Of a DNA stretch of 16,157 bases, positions 1 to 6,941 are shown piece after piece. Both the position numbers and the translations under genes were made by a program. The stretch lies in the NCBI GenBank assembly GCA_910589115.1, contig CAJUSB010000077.1:1-16157 (forward strand). Reading direction: 5' to 3'. The notes beneath the pieces were generated by a model that was not told the DNA's origin, searched no databases, and saw only the letters and a list, made by a program, of their open reading frames with translations. Numbering within the stretch: the stretch's first letter is position 1; every line of letters starts with the position of its first letter. Origin of the DNA: an uncultured Clostridia bacterium (GTDB lineage: Bacteria > Bacillota > Clostridia > Oscillospirales > Butyricicoccaceae).

Positions 1-1
1 A

Positions 2-478
2 AAACGTTATTACATCGCCTATGGCAGCAACCTCAACACTGAACAGATGAAGATGCGCTGCCCGGATGCACAGCTGATTGGTACCTCGGCCATTGGGGGC
101 TGCGAGCTGATGTTCAAAGGGAGTGGGACAGGCGCTTACCTCACCATTGAACCGCGTGAGGGCAGCAGTGTTCCCGCCGCAGTGTGGGAAGTCACCGCAG
201 CGGACGAGCGCAGGCTTGACCGCTATGAGGGTTATCCGGTGTTCTATCACAAGACCAAAATGAAGCTGCGTGTGGCGCTGATCGGCACCGATGAAGTAAA
301 GACTCTGGAGGGCTTCGCTTACGTTATGTGTTCGGAAAAGACTCTTGGAATGCCTGCGATCGACTATTTCATCACCTGTGTCCAAGGATATCAAGTTTTC
401 GGATTCGATACCCGCATTCTGCTGGACGCATACAACAACAGCAAGGAGGGAATTTTATGCGCGGCAAAGCAGCAATGA
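2..478 (+). CDS. Gamma-glutamylcyclotransferase / AIG2-like protein (5' partial)
   Basis: The reading frame is open from base 2 and its start lies before the window. The first codons read K-R-Y-Y-I-A-Y-G-S-N-L, the N-terminal strand and YGSN(L) substrate-binding loop of the GGCT/AIG2/BtrG fold, so only a few residues are probably missing. A methionine at base 47 is internal because it falls after this loop. The segment LDRYEGYP, with Glu encoded at 227-229 (residue 76 counted from base 2), fits the family's catalytic acid. The family releases 5-oxoproline from gamma-glutamyl amines or peptides in the cytoplasm. In phages and mobile elements such enzymes are known to sit beside amidoligases, in predicted peptide-modification pairs. 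The gene overlaps the next one by 22 bases and lies upstream of the terminase, so it is probably phage cargo. Family call is strong; the substrate is unknown. Confidence 0.85.
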   Translation, partial: KRYYIAYGSNLNTEQMKMRCPDAQLIGTSAIGGCELMFKGSGTGAYLTIEPREGSSVPAAVWEVTAADERRLDRYEGYPVFYHKTKMKLRVALIGTDEVKTLEGFAYVMCSEKTLGMPAIDYFITCVQGYQVFGFDTRILLDAYNNSKEGILCAAKQQ

Positions 479-654
479 AGCGGCACGTCTGCCCCCGATG
501 CGGGCAGGCATATGTCGGACGCCCGGCAGCGGCAAGGGACGGGAGCGGTCCCATCTGCCCGGACTGCGGGACGAGGGAAGCACTGGAAAGCATCGGTGTG
601 AATGCGGAGGAGCAGGAGCGCATTCTCGAAATCATTCACCGGAGCCAAACGTAA
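457..654 (+). CDS. Small double-CxxC zinc-ribbon-like phage protein
   Basis: This encodes 65 residues, starting at an ATG eight bases after an AAGGAGGG ribosome binding site at 443-450, inside the end of the cyclotransferase gene. An upstream ATG in the same frame at 328 is rejected because it lies deep in that gene and has no such site. Two knuckles, CPRC (Cys12/Cys15) and CPDC (Cys34/Cys37), are about 18 residues apart, a layout that suits one bound zinc ion. The C-terminal part, from about residue 42, is acidic and helical-looking (EEQERILEII). Similar small CPxCG proteins commonly precede terminase genes in clostridial phages; that is remembered family context, not a search result. The function is unknown. 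A nucleic-acid-binding or late regulatory role is possible but only inferred. Confidence 0.75.
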   Translation: MRGKAAMKRHVCPRCGQAYVGRPAAARDGSGPICPDCGTREALESIGVNAEEQERILEIIHRSQT

Positions 655-670
655 AACAAAACAGCAAAGC

Positions 671-701
671 GGCGGACGACTCAAAAAAGGAGCCGTCCGT
701 C
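671..701 (+). repeat. Hairpin after the zinc-ribbon gene
   Basis: GGCGGACGACTC at 671-682 can pair with GAGCCGTCCGTC at 690-701 (eleven of twelve positions including one G-U) around a seven-base A-rich loop. It begins 17 bases after a stop codon. It is followed by TTCTCTTC, not a clean T-run, so it is at best a weak terminator. It could also be an RNA stability element or part of the packaging region. Confidence 0.5.
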
Positions 702-731
702 TTCTCTTCGGATGCCAAGGTACTGTGACGG

Positions 732-747
732 CGCCCCCTGGGGAGCG
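732..747. other. Near-palindrome, candidate cosN-like cleavage site
   Basis: CGCCCCCTGGGGAGCG is dyad-symmetric apart from a mismatch on each side and the central bases. Terminase nicking sites of cos phages usually show imperfect two-fold symmetry, and this one lies about 130 bases before the small terminase gene. The assignment rests on position and symmetry alone. Confidence 0.25.
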
Positions 748-757
748 GGGGAGAAAA

Positions 758-817
758 CACCCCGGAAAACGCGTAGTTACCGAAAAAATTTTTTGGGGCA
801 CTTTCGTTTCCGGGGTG
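758..817. repeat. Inverted repeat flanking an A6T6 tract
   Basis: CACCCCGGAAAACG at 758-771 is the reverse complement of CGTTTCCGGGGTG at 805-817 except for one extra A:T pair. The 33 bases between the arms contain the self-complementary run AAAAAATTTTTT at 783-794, which would be intrinsically curved. One TTTTTGGGG motif starts inside (790) and the other starts just after the right arm (820). Possible roles are a terminase-binding site built on bent DNA or a large transcribed hairpin. The arms are directly visible; the role is inferred. Confidence 0.6.
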
Positions 818-878
818 CCTTTTTGGGGTCGGATACCCGTCAGGGGAGCAGGTGCTTTAGATAGAAAGGACGATTCGA

Positions 879-1475
879 TTGGCAACAAAAAGAAAAGAGA
901 AAACTGCGGAATCCCCCGGTTATTGCAAGACCGAGGATCTGGCAAACCTGTTCGGACTAAGCGGGCAGTCGATTAACCAGCTTACGAGGGACGGTGTAAT
1001 CAAGCGGCGGGACACCCCTGCCGGGAAACGGTACAACGTAGTGGAATCCACCAGAGCCTATGTGCAGTACCTTCGGGAGAGAGCGGCGGGCCGCGCCGAA
1101 AAGGGCATACCGGAATCGAAGGAACTGGAAAAGTTTGAAGCTGAGGTGCGCATCAAACAGGCCAAGGCGCAGATTGCCGAACTGGAGGCGCAGGAGCTTC
1201 AGGGCATTATGCACCGCAGCGCGGATGTAGCCGCGATGACGGAGGATCTGTTATACACCGTCCGGGATTCCCTGATGGCGCTGCCGGGCCGTCTGGCTGT
1301 GGATGTGGCGGGAACCAGTGATGCCGCCGAAGCGGCAGAAATCATCAAGCGAGAGATTTGTTTCGTGATGAAGGATTTTTCTGCCTACAATTATGATCCG
1401 GAGAAATACGCGGAACGCGTCCGGGAGCGGATGGATTGGCAGGCAGAGCATTGTAGTGGTGAGAATGACGAATAA
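879..1475 (+). CDS. Terminase small subunit (Nu1-like DNA-packaging protein)
   Basis: This encodes 198 residues. The start is a TTG at 879, eight bases after AGAAAGGA at 863-870; the next in-frame methionine would remove the DNA-binding domain. Residues about 16-42 form a helix-turn-helix of MerR/Nu1 type (KTEDLANLFGLSGQSINQL), followed by a basic wing-like segment and a conserved-looking YNVVESTRAYVQYL helix. Residues about 80-110 are a charged, probably coiled-coil linker, and the rest is helical, where Nu1-type proteins contact the large subunit. The protein would recognise the packaging site, probably in the gap just upstream, and load the large subunit there. It is slightly longer than lambda Nu1. 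Its stop overlaps the large-subunit start by 11 bases, so translation is probably coupled. Confidence 0.87.
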   Translation: MATKRKEKTAESPGYCKTEDLANLFGLSGQSINQLTRDGVIKRRDTPAGKRYNVVESTRAYVQYLRERAAGRAEKGIPESKELEKFEAEVRIKQAKAQIAELEAQELQGIMHRSADVAAMTEDLLYTVRDSLMALPGRLAVDVAGTSDAAEAAEIIKREICFVMKDFSAYNYDPEKYAERVRERMDWQAEHCSGENDE

Positions 1476-3378
1476 AACAGAGGCGCGGCGGCTGATGAAA
1501 GCCATCGCCCGGGGGCTGGCCGGGATGCAGCCCCCGGAAAATTTAAGCGTCACCGAATGGGCGGAGAGCAAACGGTACCTCTCCACCGAGGCCAGCGCGG
1601 AGCCGGGGCTTTGGCGCACGAGCCGGACGCCGTATCTCCGGGATATTATGGACGCGTTCACCGACCCCGGTGTGCGGCATATTGTGCTGGTTGCCGCCTC
1701 CCAGGTGGGAAAGACGGAGGTCATTAACAACATGATCGGCTACATCATCGATCAGAACCCCGGCAGTATCCTTTTTGTCCACCCGACCACCATCGACGCC
1801 AGGGAGTTCTCCAAGCTTCGGATTGCGCCGATGATCCGGGACAGCCCCGCGCTGCGCCGGAAAATTTCAGCGCCTAAAAGCCGGGACAGCGGGAACACGC
1901 TGCTGCAAAAGACCTACCCTGGCGGTATTTTAACGCTGTGCGGCTCCAACGAGGCGCACGCTTTGGCATCCAAGCCGATCCGGTACGTGTTCGGCGACGA
2001 GAGAGACCGCTGGGCGGTTTCCGCCGGTACCGAGGGCGACCCGTGGGAGCTGGCGATGGCACGGCAGACCACATTTTATAATGCAAAGGCTGTGGAAGTT
2101 TCGACCCCGACCATCAGGGGAAGCAGCAACATCGCGAAAAGCTTCTCCAAAGGCACGATGGAGCGGTGGAAATCAAAATGCCCACACTGCGGCGAGTACC
2201 ACGAAATCCAGTGGAAAAACATCCGCTATAAGGCGAAAGAAACCGTGGTCAATAACGAGCGCACCTACACGATCCATGATGTGCTTTGGATCTGTCCCAG
2301 CTGCGCCTGCACATCCGAGGAATCTGTGATGAAGAAGCAGCCCGCCCGGTGGGAAGCGGACAACCCCGCCGCTTATGTCAATGGAACCCGCTCTTTCTGG
2401 CTGAACGCATTCGTCAGCCCGTGGGCTGGTTGGGAGGACATTTGTCTGAAGTACCAGAACGCCCTGGGAGACAGCGGAAAGATGCAGGTTGTCTATAATA
2501 CCTGCTTCGGCCAGCTTTGGGAGGACCGGGGCAGTACACAGGACCCGGATACCCTGCTGGGCCGCCGGGAGGTTTACGATGCCGAGCTGCCGGAGGGTGT
2601 GCTGGCGCTGACCGCCGGTGTGGATACGCAGGACGACCGCATGGAATACGAGATTGTCGGGCACGGTCACTTCGGGGAAACTTGGGGGATTGAAAAGGGG
2701 ATCATCATGGGCCGTCCGGATGATCCCTCCACATGGGATGGCCTTGATATGATGGTTTTCGATCGGGTTTTGCGATTCAAAGACGGTCTTGGCATGAAGG
2801 TCAGTATGTCCTTCATAGACGAAGGCGGGCACTTCACCGATTGGGTGCGACAGTTTTGCCGAAACCGAGTGGGAAAAAAGGTGTTCTGTATAAAAGGCTT
2901 CGATGGGGCTGATCGACCGTTTACCAGCCCTCCGAAGAAGATGAAAATCATCATCAAAAACCGATATCTGGGCACTTGCTGGCAGTACCAGCTGGGCGTG
3001 GATTCCGGAAAACAAATTATCATGGACAACCTCAGAGTGCAGGCACCGGGGCCGAAATACTGCCATTTCCCCCTTCGGGAAGACTATGGCGCGGCGTACT
3101 TCAATGGATTGCTTTCGGAGCATATGGTTCCGGAAGGCAAGGTACGCCAGCGGTGGGTTTGGAAGAAGATTCAAGGGCATGAGCGCAACGAACCGCTGGA
3201 CTGCCGGAACTATGCGTTGGCGGCGTTCAAGGTCCTGCCGATCAATCTGGACGCAAAGGAGATACAGCTGCGAAGGGCGCGGGGCAAGGAGGTGGAGACA
3301 CGGACGCCGCCGCCAGTACCGAAACACGCGCCTCAAAAGAAAAAGTCCGGGCTAGATCGATATTATGACGAATGGTAG
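1465..3378 (+). CDS. Terminase large subunit (lambda GpA family)
   Basis: This encodes 637 residues, close to lambda GpA. The ATG at 1465 follows GGTGAG very closely and overlaps the small-subunit stop; in-frame GTGs at 1456 and 1459 are alternatives. The protein cuts concatemeric phage DNA and pumps it into proheads. An N-terminal ATPase domain shows a deviant Walker A, ASQVGKTE (Lys83), and a Walker B ending in Asp178-Glu179 within YVFGDERD. Two CxxC pairs, CPHC (239-242) and CPSC (277-280), may bind zinc between the domains. The C-terminal nuclease has candidate metal ligands Asp387 (AGVDTQDD), Asp452 (FIDEGG) and Asp579 (PLDCRNY). The C-terminal tail is basic and proline-rich, where GpA docks on the portal. 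Gene order and motifs make the family secure; exact nuclease residues are by analogy. Confidence 0.95.
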   Translation: MTNKTEARRLMKAIARGLAGMQPPENLSVTEWAESKRYLSTEASAEPGLWRTSRTPYLRDIMDAFTDPGVRHIVLVAASQVGKTEVINNMIGYIIDQNPGSILFVHPTTIDAREFSKLRIAPMIRDSPALRRKISAPKSRDSGNTLLQKTYPGGILTLCGSNEAHALASKPIRYVFGDERDRWAVSAGTEGDPWELAMARQTTFYNAKAVEVSTPTIRGSSNIAKSFSKGTMERWKSKCPHCGEYHEIQWKNIRYKAKETVVNNERTYTIHDVLWICPSCACTSEESVMKKQPARWEADNPAAYVNGTRSFWLNAFVSPWAGWEDICLKYQNALGDSGKMQVVYNTCFGQLWEDRGSTQDPDTLLGRREVYDAELPEGVLALTAGVDTQDDRMEYEIVGHGHFGETWGIEKGIIMGRPDDPSTWDGLDMMVFDRVLRFKDGLGMKVSMSFIDEGGHFTDWVRQFCRNRVGKKVFCIKGFDGADRPFTSPPKKMKIIIKNRYLGTCWQYQLGVDSGKQIIMDNLRVQAPGPKYCHFPLREDYGAAYFNGLLSEHMVPEGKVRQRWVWKKIQGHERNEPLDCRNYALAAFKVLPINLDAKEIQLRRARGKEVETRTPPPVPKHAPQKKKSGLDRYYDEW

Positions 3379-3388
3379 GTGAAATGGA

Positions 3389-3646
3389 ATGCCGAGCAAA
3401 GTTGAAATTCGGGCGCGGCTGACGTTCTGGAGAAGCTCACTGGAAAAGCTGCGGGAAGCGTACCTTACCCTTTTGGACGGCGGTGTGAAAAGCTATAAAA
3501 TTGGGAACGAGGAGCTTACCCGGCTGGATTTGGTTTCCCTTCAAAAACGGATGGAAGAAACCGAGAAAAAGGTGGACGAACTGGAGCTGCTGCTGGAGGA
3601 TCACAAACCGCGGCGCTCCTTTTATGTGACGCCGCAGGATTTTTAG
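3389..3646 (+). CDS. gpW-position small protein (DUF6148-like)
   Basis: This encodes 85 residues, starting at an ATG after AGGTGAAATGG. It lies between terminase and portal, exactly where lambda carries gpW, a small head-completion protein that closes the portal and provides the site for gpFII. The sequence is almost all helical. Residues 6-29 form one amphipathic helix, followed by the turn KSYKIGNEELTRLDL and a long acidic coiled-coil-like helix at about 46-70. The central 'Y-x-I-G-x-x-x-L-T-R-x-D-L' pattern is what I recognise from DUF6148/gpW-like phage proteins. The sequence family is moderately sure and the function follows mainly from position. Its stop sits 12 bases before the portal start. 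Confidence 0.7.
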   Translation: MPSKVEIRARLTFWRSSLEKLREAYLTLLDGGVKSYKIGNEELTRLDLVSLQKRMEETEKKVDELELLLEDHKPRRSFYVTPQDF

Positions 3647-3658
3647 GGAGGGCGGCAC

Positions 3659-5311
3659 GTGTATCAGGATAAACGAACAAAGCTGTACCTCCCATACGGT
3701 ACACGGCCCAAAGCCAGCGGATACAGCGATGCCGGGGCATCTGTTACGCGTCGGGCACTGAAAGCATTCAAGGCGCGCAGCGGCAGCCCCAACGAGGATA
3801 TCAACTGGAACAATTACACCTTGCGCCAGCGGAGCAGGATGCTATATATGTCCTCGCCGTTGGCGACATCGGCGATCAACACGAACCGCACCAAGGCGGT
3901 CGGTGTAGGGCTGTCACTGAAAAGCCGCGTTGACCGGGAAATCCTCGGCCTCTCCCCGGAGGCTGCCAAGGAGTGGCAGAGAAAGACAGAAGCGGAGTTC
4001 CACCTCTGGGCCGACCGGAAGGACGCCTGCGACGCCATCGGGATGAACAACTTTGATTCTCTTCAGCAGCTGGCGCTTTCCTCATGGCTGATGAGCGGCG
4101 ATGTGTTCCCGCTGTTCAAACGCCGCCCGCCTGATTCGATCCGCCCTTATTCCCTTCGGATACATCTGGTGGAAGCCGACCGGGTGCGGACACCTGTGGA
4201 GTACGGCGTGTCAGCCTATCCGAGCATCATCAGTGGAAAGAATCCCGAAACGGGAAATCGTATTTTCGACGGCGTAGAGGTAGATGCCAGCGGCATGGTC
4301 GTTGCCTATTATGTACACTCGACTTACCCTTGGGAAATCACCAGTGAGCGGGACGAGTGGGTACGGGTGGAGGCTTACGGCGAGAAAACTAAGCTGCCCA
4401 ACATCCTTCATGTTATGAGCAGTGAACGACCCGACCAGTACCGTGGCGTCAGTTACCTTGCCCCGGCCATTGAGCCGATCCTGCAAATGAACCGCTATAT
4501 CAATTCTTCCCTGCAAATGGCGCTGATTCAGACCTATTTTACCGCATGGATCATTCTGAAAAGCAATACGGATGAAATTCCGTGGGAAAGTGTGGGCGGC
4601 TGGGAGAACGATTTGCAGACTTCCGGAGGAAGCTTTGAAAATGAAGCCCGTCCGCGCACAGACCCGAACGAGCTGAACATGGGACCGGGAACCTTTGGTA
4701 CGCTGAAGGATGGCGAAGAGATCAAATTCGGGAATCCGACAATGCCTGTGCCGGGATTCGACGCTTTTGTAAAAATCTTCTGCAAGCTGATCGGCGCGGG
4801 AATGGGCATCCCCTATGATGTGCTGGTTAAGGAGTACAATTCCAGCTACTCTGCCGCCCGTGCCGCCCTGTTAGATTCCTGGGAGGATTTCCGGATGCGC
4901 AGGAAATGGTTTGTGGATGATTTCTGCCAGCCGGTTTATGAAATTTGGCTTTCTGAGGCCGTGGCCCGTGGGCGTATCCACGCGCCGGGCTTCTTCCAGG
5001 ACCCGCTCATCCGTGCTGCCTGGTGCAGGGCGCAATGGATCGGCCCGGTACAGGGAAGCCTCGACCCGCTGAAGGAAGCGCAGGCCGCTGTCCTTCAGAT
5101 TCAGCACGCGCTGAAGACACACGAACAGGTGACCATGGAGGTATCCGGCGGCGATTGGGATTCCAATGTGGAGCAGCTGGCGGCAGAAAACGCAAAGCTT
5201 GTTGCTGCCGGGGGCGGCAATATCAGCATCACAATGAACCTGGACGCCAAAGAAGCTGAAGACGGAGGCGATGAAAATGCCGAAGAAAAAAGGCGCAATT
5301 CAACCGGTTAA
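3659..5311 (+). CDS. Portal protein (lambda gpB family)
   Basis: This encodes 550 residues, beginning with GTG six bases after AGGGAGGG at 3645-3652. The next methionines are downstream of conserved sequence. The portal is a dodecameric ring at one head vertex through which DNA enters and leaves, and it also nucleates prohead assembly. Lambda-family landmarks are the N-terminal LRQRSRMLYMSSPLATSAIN block (residues about 55-75) followed by TKAVGVGLSL, the EADRV segment near residue 175, the RPDQYRGVSYLAPAI segment near 262, and the NSSYSAARAALLDSWEDFR helix near 394-412. The C-terminal tail is acidic (AEDGGDENAEE). Lambda gpB is trimmed during maturation at its N-terminus; whether that happens here is unknown. 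The last 35 bases overlap the protease gene, a coupling typical of this module. Confidence 0.95.
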   Translation: MYQDKRTKLYLPYGTRPKASGYSDAGASVTRRALKAFKARSGSPNEDINWNNYTLRQRSRMLYMSSPLATSAINTNRTKAVGVGLSLKSRVDREILGLSPEAAKEWQRKTEAEFHLWADRKDACDAIGMNNFDSLQQLALSSWLMSGDVFPLFKRRPPDSIRPYSLRIHLVEADRVRTPVEYGVSAYPSIISGKNPETGNRIFDGVEVDASGMVVAYYVHSTYPWEITSERDEWVRVEAYGEKTKLPNILHVMSSERPDQYRGVSYLAPAIEPILQMNRYINSSLQMALIQTYFTAWIILKSNTDEIPWESVGGWENDLQTSGGSFENEARPRTDPNELNMGPGTFGTLKDGEEIKFGNPTMPVPGFDAFVKIFCKLIGAGMGIPYDVLVKEYNSSYSAARAALLDSWEDFRMRRKWFVDDFCQPVYEIWLSEAVARGRIHAPGFFQDPLIRAAWCRAQWIGPVQGSLDPLKEAQAAVLQIQHALKTHEQVTMEVSGGDWDSNVEQLAAENAKLVAAGGGNISITMNLDAKEAEDGGDENAEEKRRNSTG

Positions 5312-6545
5312 TATCCGAAAAAATGCTTATGCGATGGAAACCGAAGACGGAAACAGCGCCGAAATCACCATGTATGGTGATATTTATGAGCAGCAGCCTA
5401 AGAATTGGTACGGAGATCCGATAGAGGGACAATTTATCACGTTGACCGAGTTCTTAAGCGACTTGGAGCGGCTGAGCAAATGCAAAGAAATTACGATTCG
5501 CATGAACAGCTACGGCGGGGATGCCGGGGTCAGCAACACCATACATAATCGGCTGCGGGAGCTGGCGAGGGACGGCGCGACGCTGTCCTGTGTTGTGGAC
5601 GGTGTGGCAATGTCCGGCGGCTCGCTCATTATGTGCGCCTGTGATCATGTACGAGTCAACCCGTCCAGCTTGATCATGATCCATAAATGCTGGACGTTCC
5701 TTTTTGGAGGCTATAATGCCGATGAACTGCGGGAGCAAGCCGCCCAGCAGGATGCGGTGGATCGGATGCAGATTGAGATTTATAAACGTAAAACCGGACT
5801 GTCCGAAACCGTCCTGTCTCACATGATGAGAGATACGACCTACATGACGGGCCGGGAAGCGGCGGAAAAGGGCTTTGCGGATGAGGTAATTGAGGACGCA
5901 GAGCCTTTGGACATCGCAGCCAGTGCGGATGGACGGATGCTATTTGTCGGCGGGCGGCAGATGCATCTTGCGCCGGGGATGTTCGCCCCTGACACGATTC
6001 CAACGGTTACACCCGAGGCGGCTGACCCGGCTTTGATAAACAAAACCCAGCCGGTGCAGACCGGCGGACCGAATGGAGGAAAAACCATGGCAAAAAATCT
6101 AGAAGAACTCCGGAGCGAGAACCCGGAGCTGGCGGAAGCGCTGATGGCAGAAGCCAGGGCCGCCGCGTCTGCGGCTGAAAAAGTTCCTGCGCCGCAGGCG
6201 ATCGAGGATGCTGTCAGCGCCGCTGTTCAGGCGGAGCAGAAACGCATTCAGGAGATTGACGAGTTGTCCGTGCTGTACGACGCGGAGACGGTCAAGGCGG
6301 CAAAGTACGGTGAAAATGCCTGCACCGCGCAGGAGATGGCCTATCGTGCTGCGCAGAAGGCAGCAAAGAAAGGCAAGAAGTTTCTGGATGATCTGGACGA
6401 AGATCTGAAAGCGTCCGGCGTACAGGGTGTCCAGGCTGCCGGTGACCCCGGCACGCCGCCCCATGAAGAGAACATGACGCCCAATCAGCGTATGGACGCC
6501 GCCCGTTCAAAGGTCAAAGCGTTGTTCCAAAAGGAGGAAAAATAA
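5277..6545 (+). CDS. Prohead protease (ClpP/S14-like) with C-terminal scaffold domain, lambda C-like
   Basis: This encodes 422 residues from the ATG at 5277, eight bases after GGAGG (5264-5268). An ATG at 5271 in the same frame is only two bases from that site, so 5277 is preferred. Residues about 25-210 form a ClpP fold with a complete-looking triad: Ser113 in GVAMSGGS, His136 in IMIHKCW and Asp186 in MRDTTYMTGREA, the last aligning with the ClpP 'RDxxxxAxEA' segment. The NSYGGD motif at 77-82 is the oxyanion-side glycine strand. The linker (about 230-270) is proline- and threonine-rich. The rest (271-422) is an Ala/Glu/Lys-rich helical scaffold domain that can also be made separately from an internal start. 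The role, as in lambda C, is cleavage of scaffold and portal during head maturation. It overlaps the portal gene. Confidence 0.93.
   Translation: MPKKKGAIQPVNIRKNAYAMETEDGNSAEITMYGDIYEQQPKNWYGDPIEGQFITLTEFLSDLERLSKCKEITIRMNSYGGDAGVSNTIHNRLRELARDGATLSCVVDGVAMSGGSLIMCACDHVRVNPSSLIMIHKCWTFLFGGYNADELREQAAQQDAVDRMQIEIYKRKTGLSETVLSHMMRDTTYMTGREAAEKGFADEVIEDAEPLDIAASADGRMLFVGGRQMHLAPGMFAPDTIPTVTPEAADPALINKTQPVQTGGPNGGKTMAKNLEELRSENPELAEALMAEARAAASAAEKVPAPQAIEDAVSAAVQAEQKRIQEIDELSVLYDAETVKAAKYGENACTAQEMAYRAAQKAAKKGKKFLDDLDEDLKASGVQGVQAAGDPGTPPHEENMTPNQRMDAARSKVKALFQKEEK
6075..6089 (+). promoter_or_regulatory. Internal ribosome binding site and in-frame ATG for scaffold
   Basis: GGAGG at 6075-6079 is followed after seven bases by ATG at 6087, which is in the same frame as the protease gene. 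Both spacing and sequence match the strong sites used by genuine starts in this operon. It sits exactly at the junction between the protease's low-complexity linker and the scaffold-like domain. Confidence 0.8.
6087..6545 (+). CDS. Nested head scaffold protein (Nu3-like), in frame within the protease gene
   Basis: This predicts a 152-residue protein translated from the internal ATG at 6087 and identical to the C-terminal part of the protease. It begins MAKNLEELRSENPELAEALMAEARAAASA and continues as an Ala/Glu/Lys/Gln-rich, strongly helical chain. The end (NQRMDAARSKVKALFQKEEK) is basic and amphipathic, like scaffold tails that bind the capsid shell. In lambda the scaffold Nu3 is made the same way, from an internal start in gene C, so that an excess of scaffold co-assembles with a little protease-scaffold fusion. 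The strong internal ribosome binding site supports the same arrangement. The nested start is visible in the sequence; its use is inferred. Confidence 0.75.
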   Translation: MAKNLEELRSENPELAEALMAEARAAASAAEKVPAPQAIEDAVSAAVQAEQKRIQEIDELSVLYDAETVKAAKYGENACTAQEMAYRAAQKAAKKGKKFLDDLDEDLKASGVQGVQAAGDPGTPPHEENMTPNQRMDAARSKVKALFQKEEK

Positions 6546-6548
6546 CCT

Positions 6549-6926
6549 ATGGCTAAAGAATTGCATCAGAAACTTGGCAGCATGGAGTACGACGGCCTGA
6601 TCACCGGCCTGACCCCGCCTATCCGTGTCGATGGCGGCATCATCGCGAAAATGGCAGCACCCACGCTGCTGAAGCGCGGCACTCTGTTGGGGAAAGCTGG
6701 CACTGGCTTACTTGCTGCTTACGACGGCACAGGCACGCCGGATTGCATATTGTGCGATGACACCGAGGTTGGAACCGAGGCGGATATTCCTGTGGAGGTC
6801 TATGCCGCCGGATGCTTCGACCCGCAGAAGGTGACGCTTGCCGACGGATACACCATGACCCAGGCCGACAAAGACAAGCTCCGCGCCTACAGCATTGTAT
6901 TCAAGGCCGCGTCTTCGGCTGAGTAA
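6549..6926 (+). CDS. Head decoration protein (lambda gpD-like)
   Basis: This encodes 125 residues, starting at an ATG 11 bases after AAGGAGG at 6531-6537. It lies between scaffold and major capsid, as D does in lambda. gpD trimers sit on the threefold sites of the expanded shell and stabilise it against internal DNA pressure. The sequence has a flexible N-terminus (about residues 1-30), where gpD makes contact with the capsid. A beta-rich body follows, with G-T-L-L-G-K near 44-50, a CILCDDTEV turn at about 66-74, and a VEVYAAGCFDP strand at about 82-92 that is characteristic of the family. It lacks any signal peptide or membrane segment. Length is close to gpD (about 110). The stop codon overlaps the next gene's ribosome binding site. 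Confidence 0.85.
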   Translation: MAKELHQKLGSMEYDGLITGLTPPIRVDGGIIAKMAAPTLLKRGTLLGKAGTGLLAAYDGTGTPDCILCDDTEVGTEADIPVEVYAAGCFDPQKVTLADGYTMTQADKDKLRAYSIVFKAASSAE

Positions 6927-6941
6927 GGAGGAATCAGAATC

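Larger units (their letters stand above)
655..878 (+). other. Non-coding gap before terminase; candidate cos / packaging region
   Basis: These 224 bases are the only sizeable gap without a convincing gene. They hold an imperfect hairpin (671-701), a 16-base near-palindrome (732-747), a long-range inverted repeat (758-771 with 805-817) enclosing an A6T6 tract (783-794), two copies of TTTTTGGGG at 790 and 820 spaced 30 bases start to start, and two copies of GGGGAGC at 740 and 843. In lambda the cos site, with its cleavage site and terminase-binding repeats, lies immediately upstream of the small terminase gene, and the terminase here is of the lambda GpA type. The position and structure therefore suggest the packaging initiation site. 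No clear promoter was seen. This is inference. Confidence 0.45.

Noticed and set aside
671..708. Rho-independent terminator after the zinc-ribbon gene
   Set aside because: The stem is good, but the following TTCTCTTC is not a T-run, so I list it only as a hairpin.
655..878. A promoter for the late operon
   Set aside because: I could not find a -35/-10 pair with reasonable spacing that stands out from the background.
602..976. Plus-strand open frame across the gap before the terminase
   Set aside because: It overlaps the zinc-ribbon gene and the terminase start in other frames, lacks a ribosome binding site, and its Arg/Gly/Lys-rich product looks random.
1393..1464. Upstream ATG start for the large terminase at 1393
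   Set aside because: It lies inside the small-subunit gene, adds 24 residues that do not look like GpA, and has no ribosome binding site. The start near 1465 fits the family length.
2173..3336. Long antisense open frame (387 codons) across the large terminase gene
   Set aside because: The sense strand encodes conserved terminase motifs over the whole stretch. The antisense product is Arg/Pro/His-rich with no domain.
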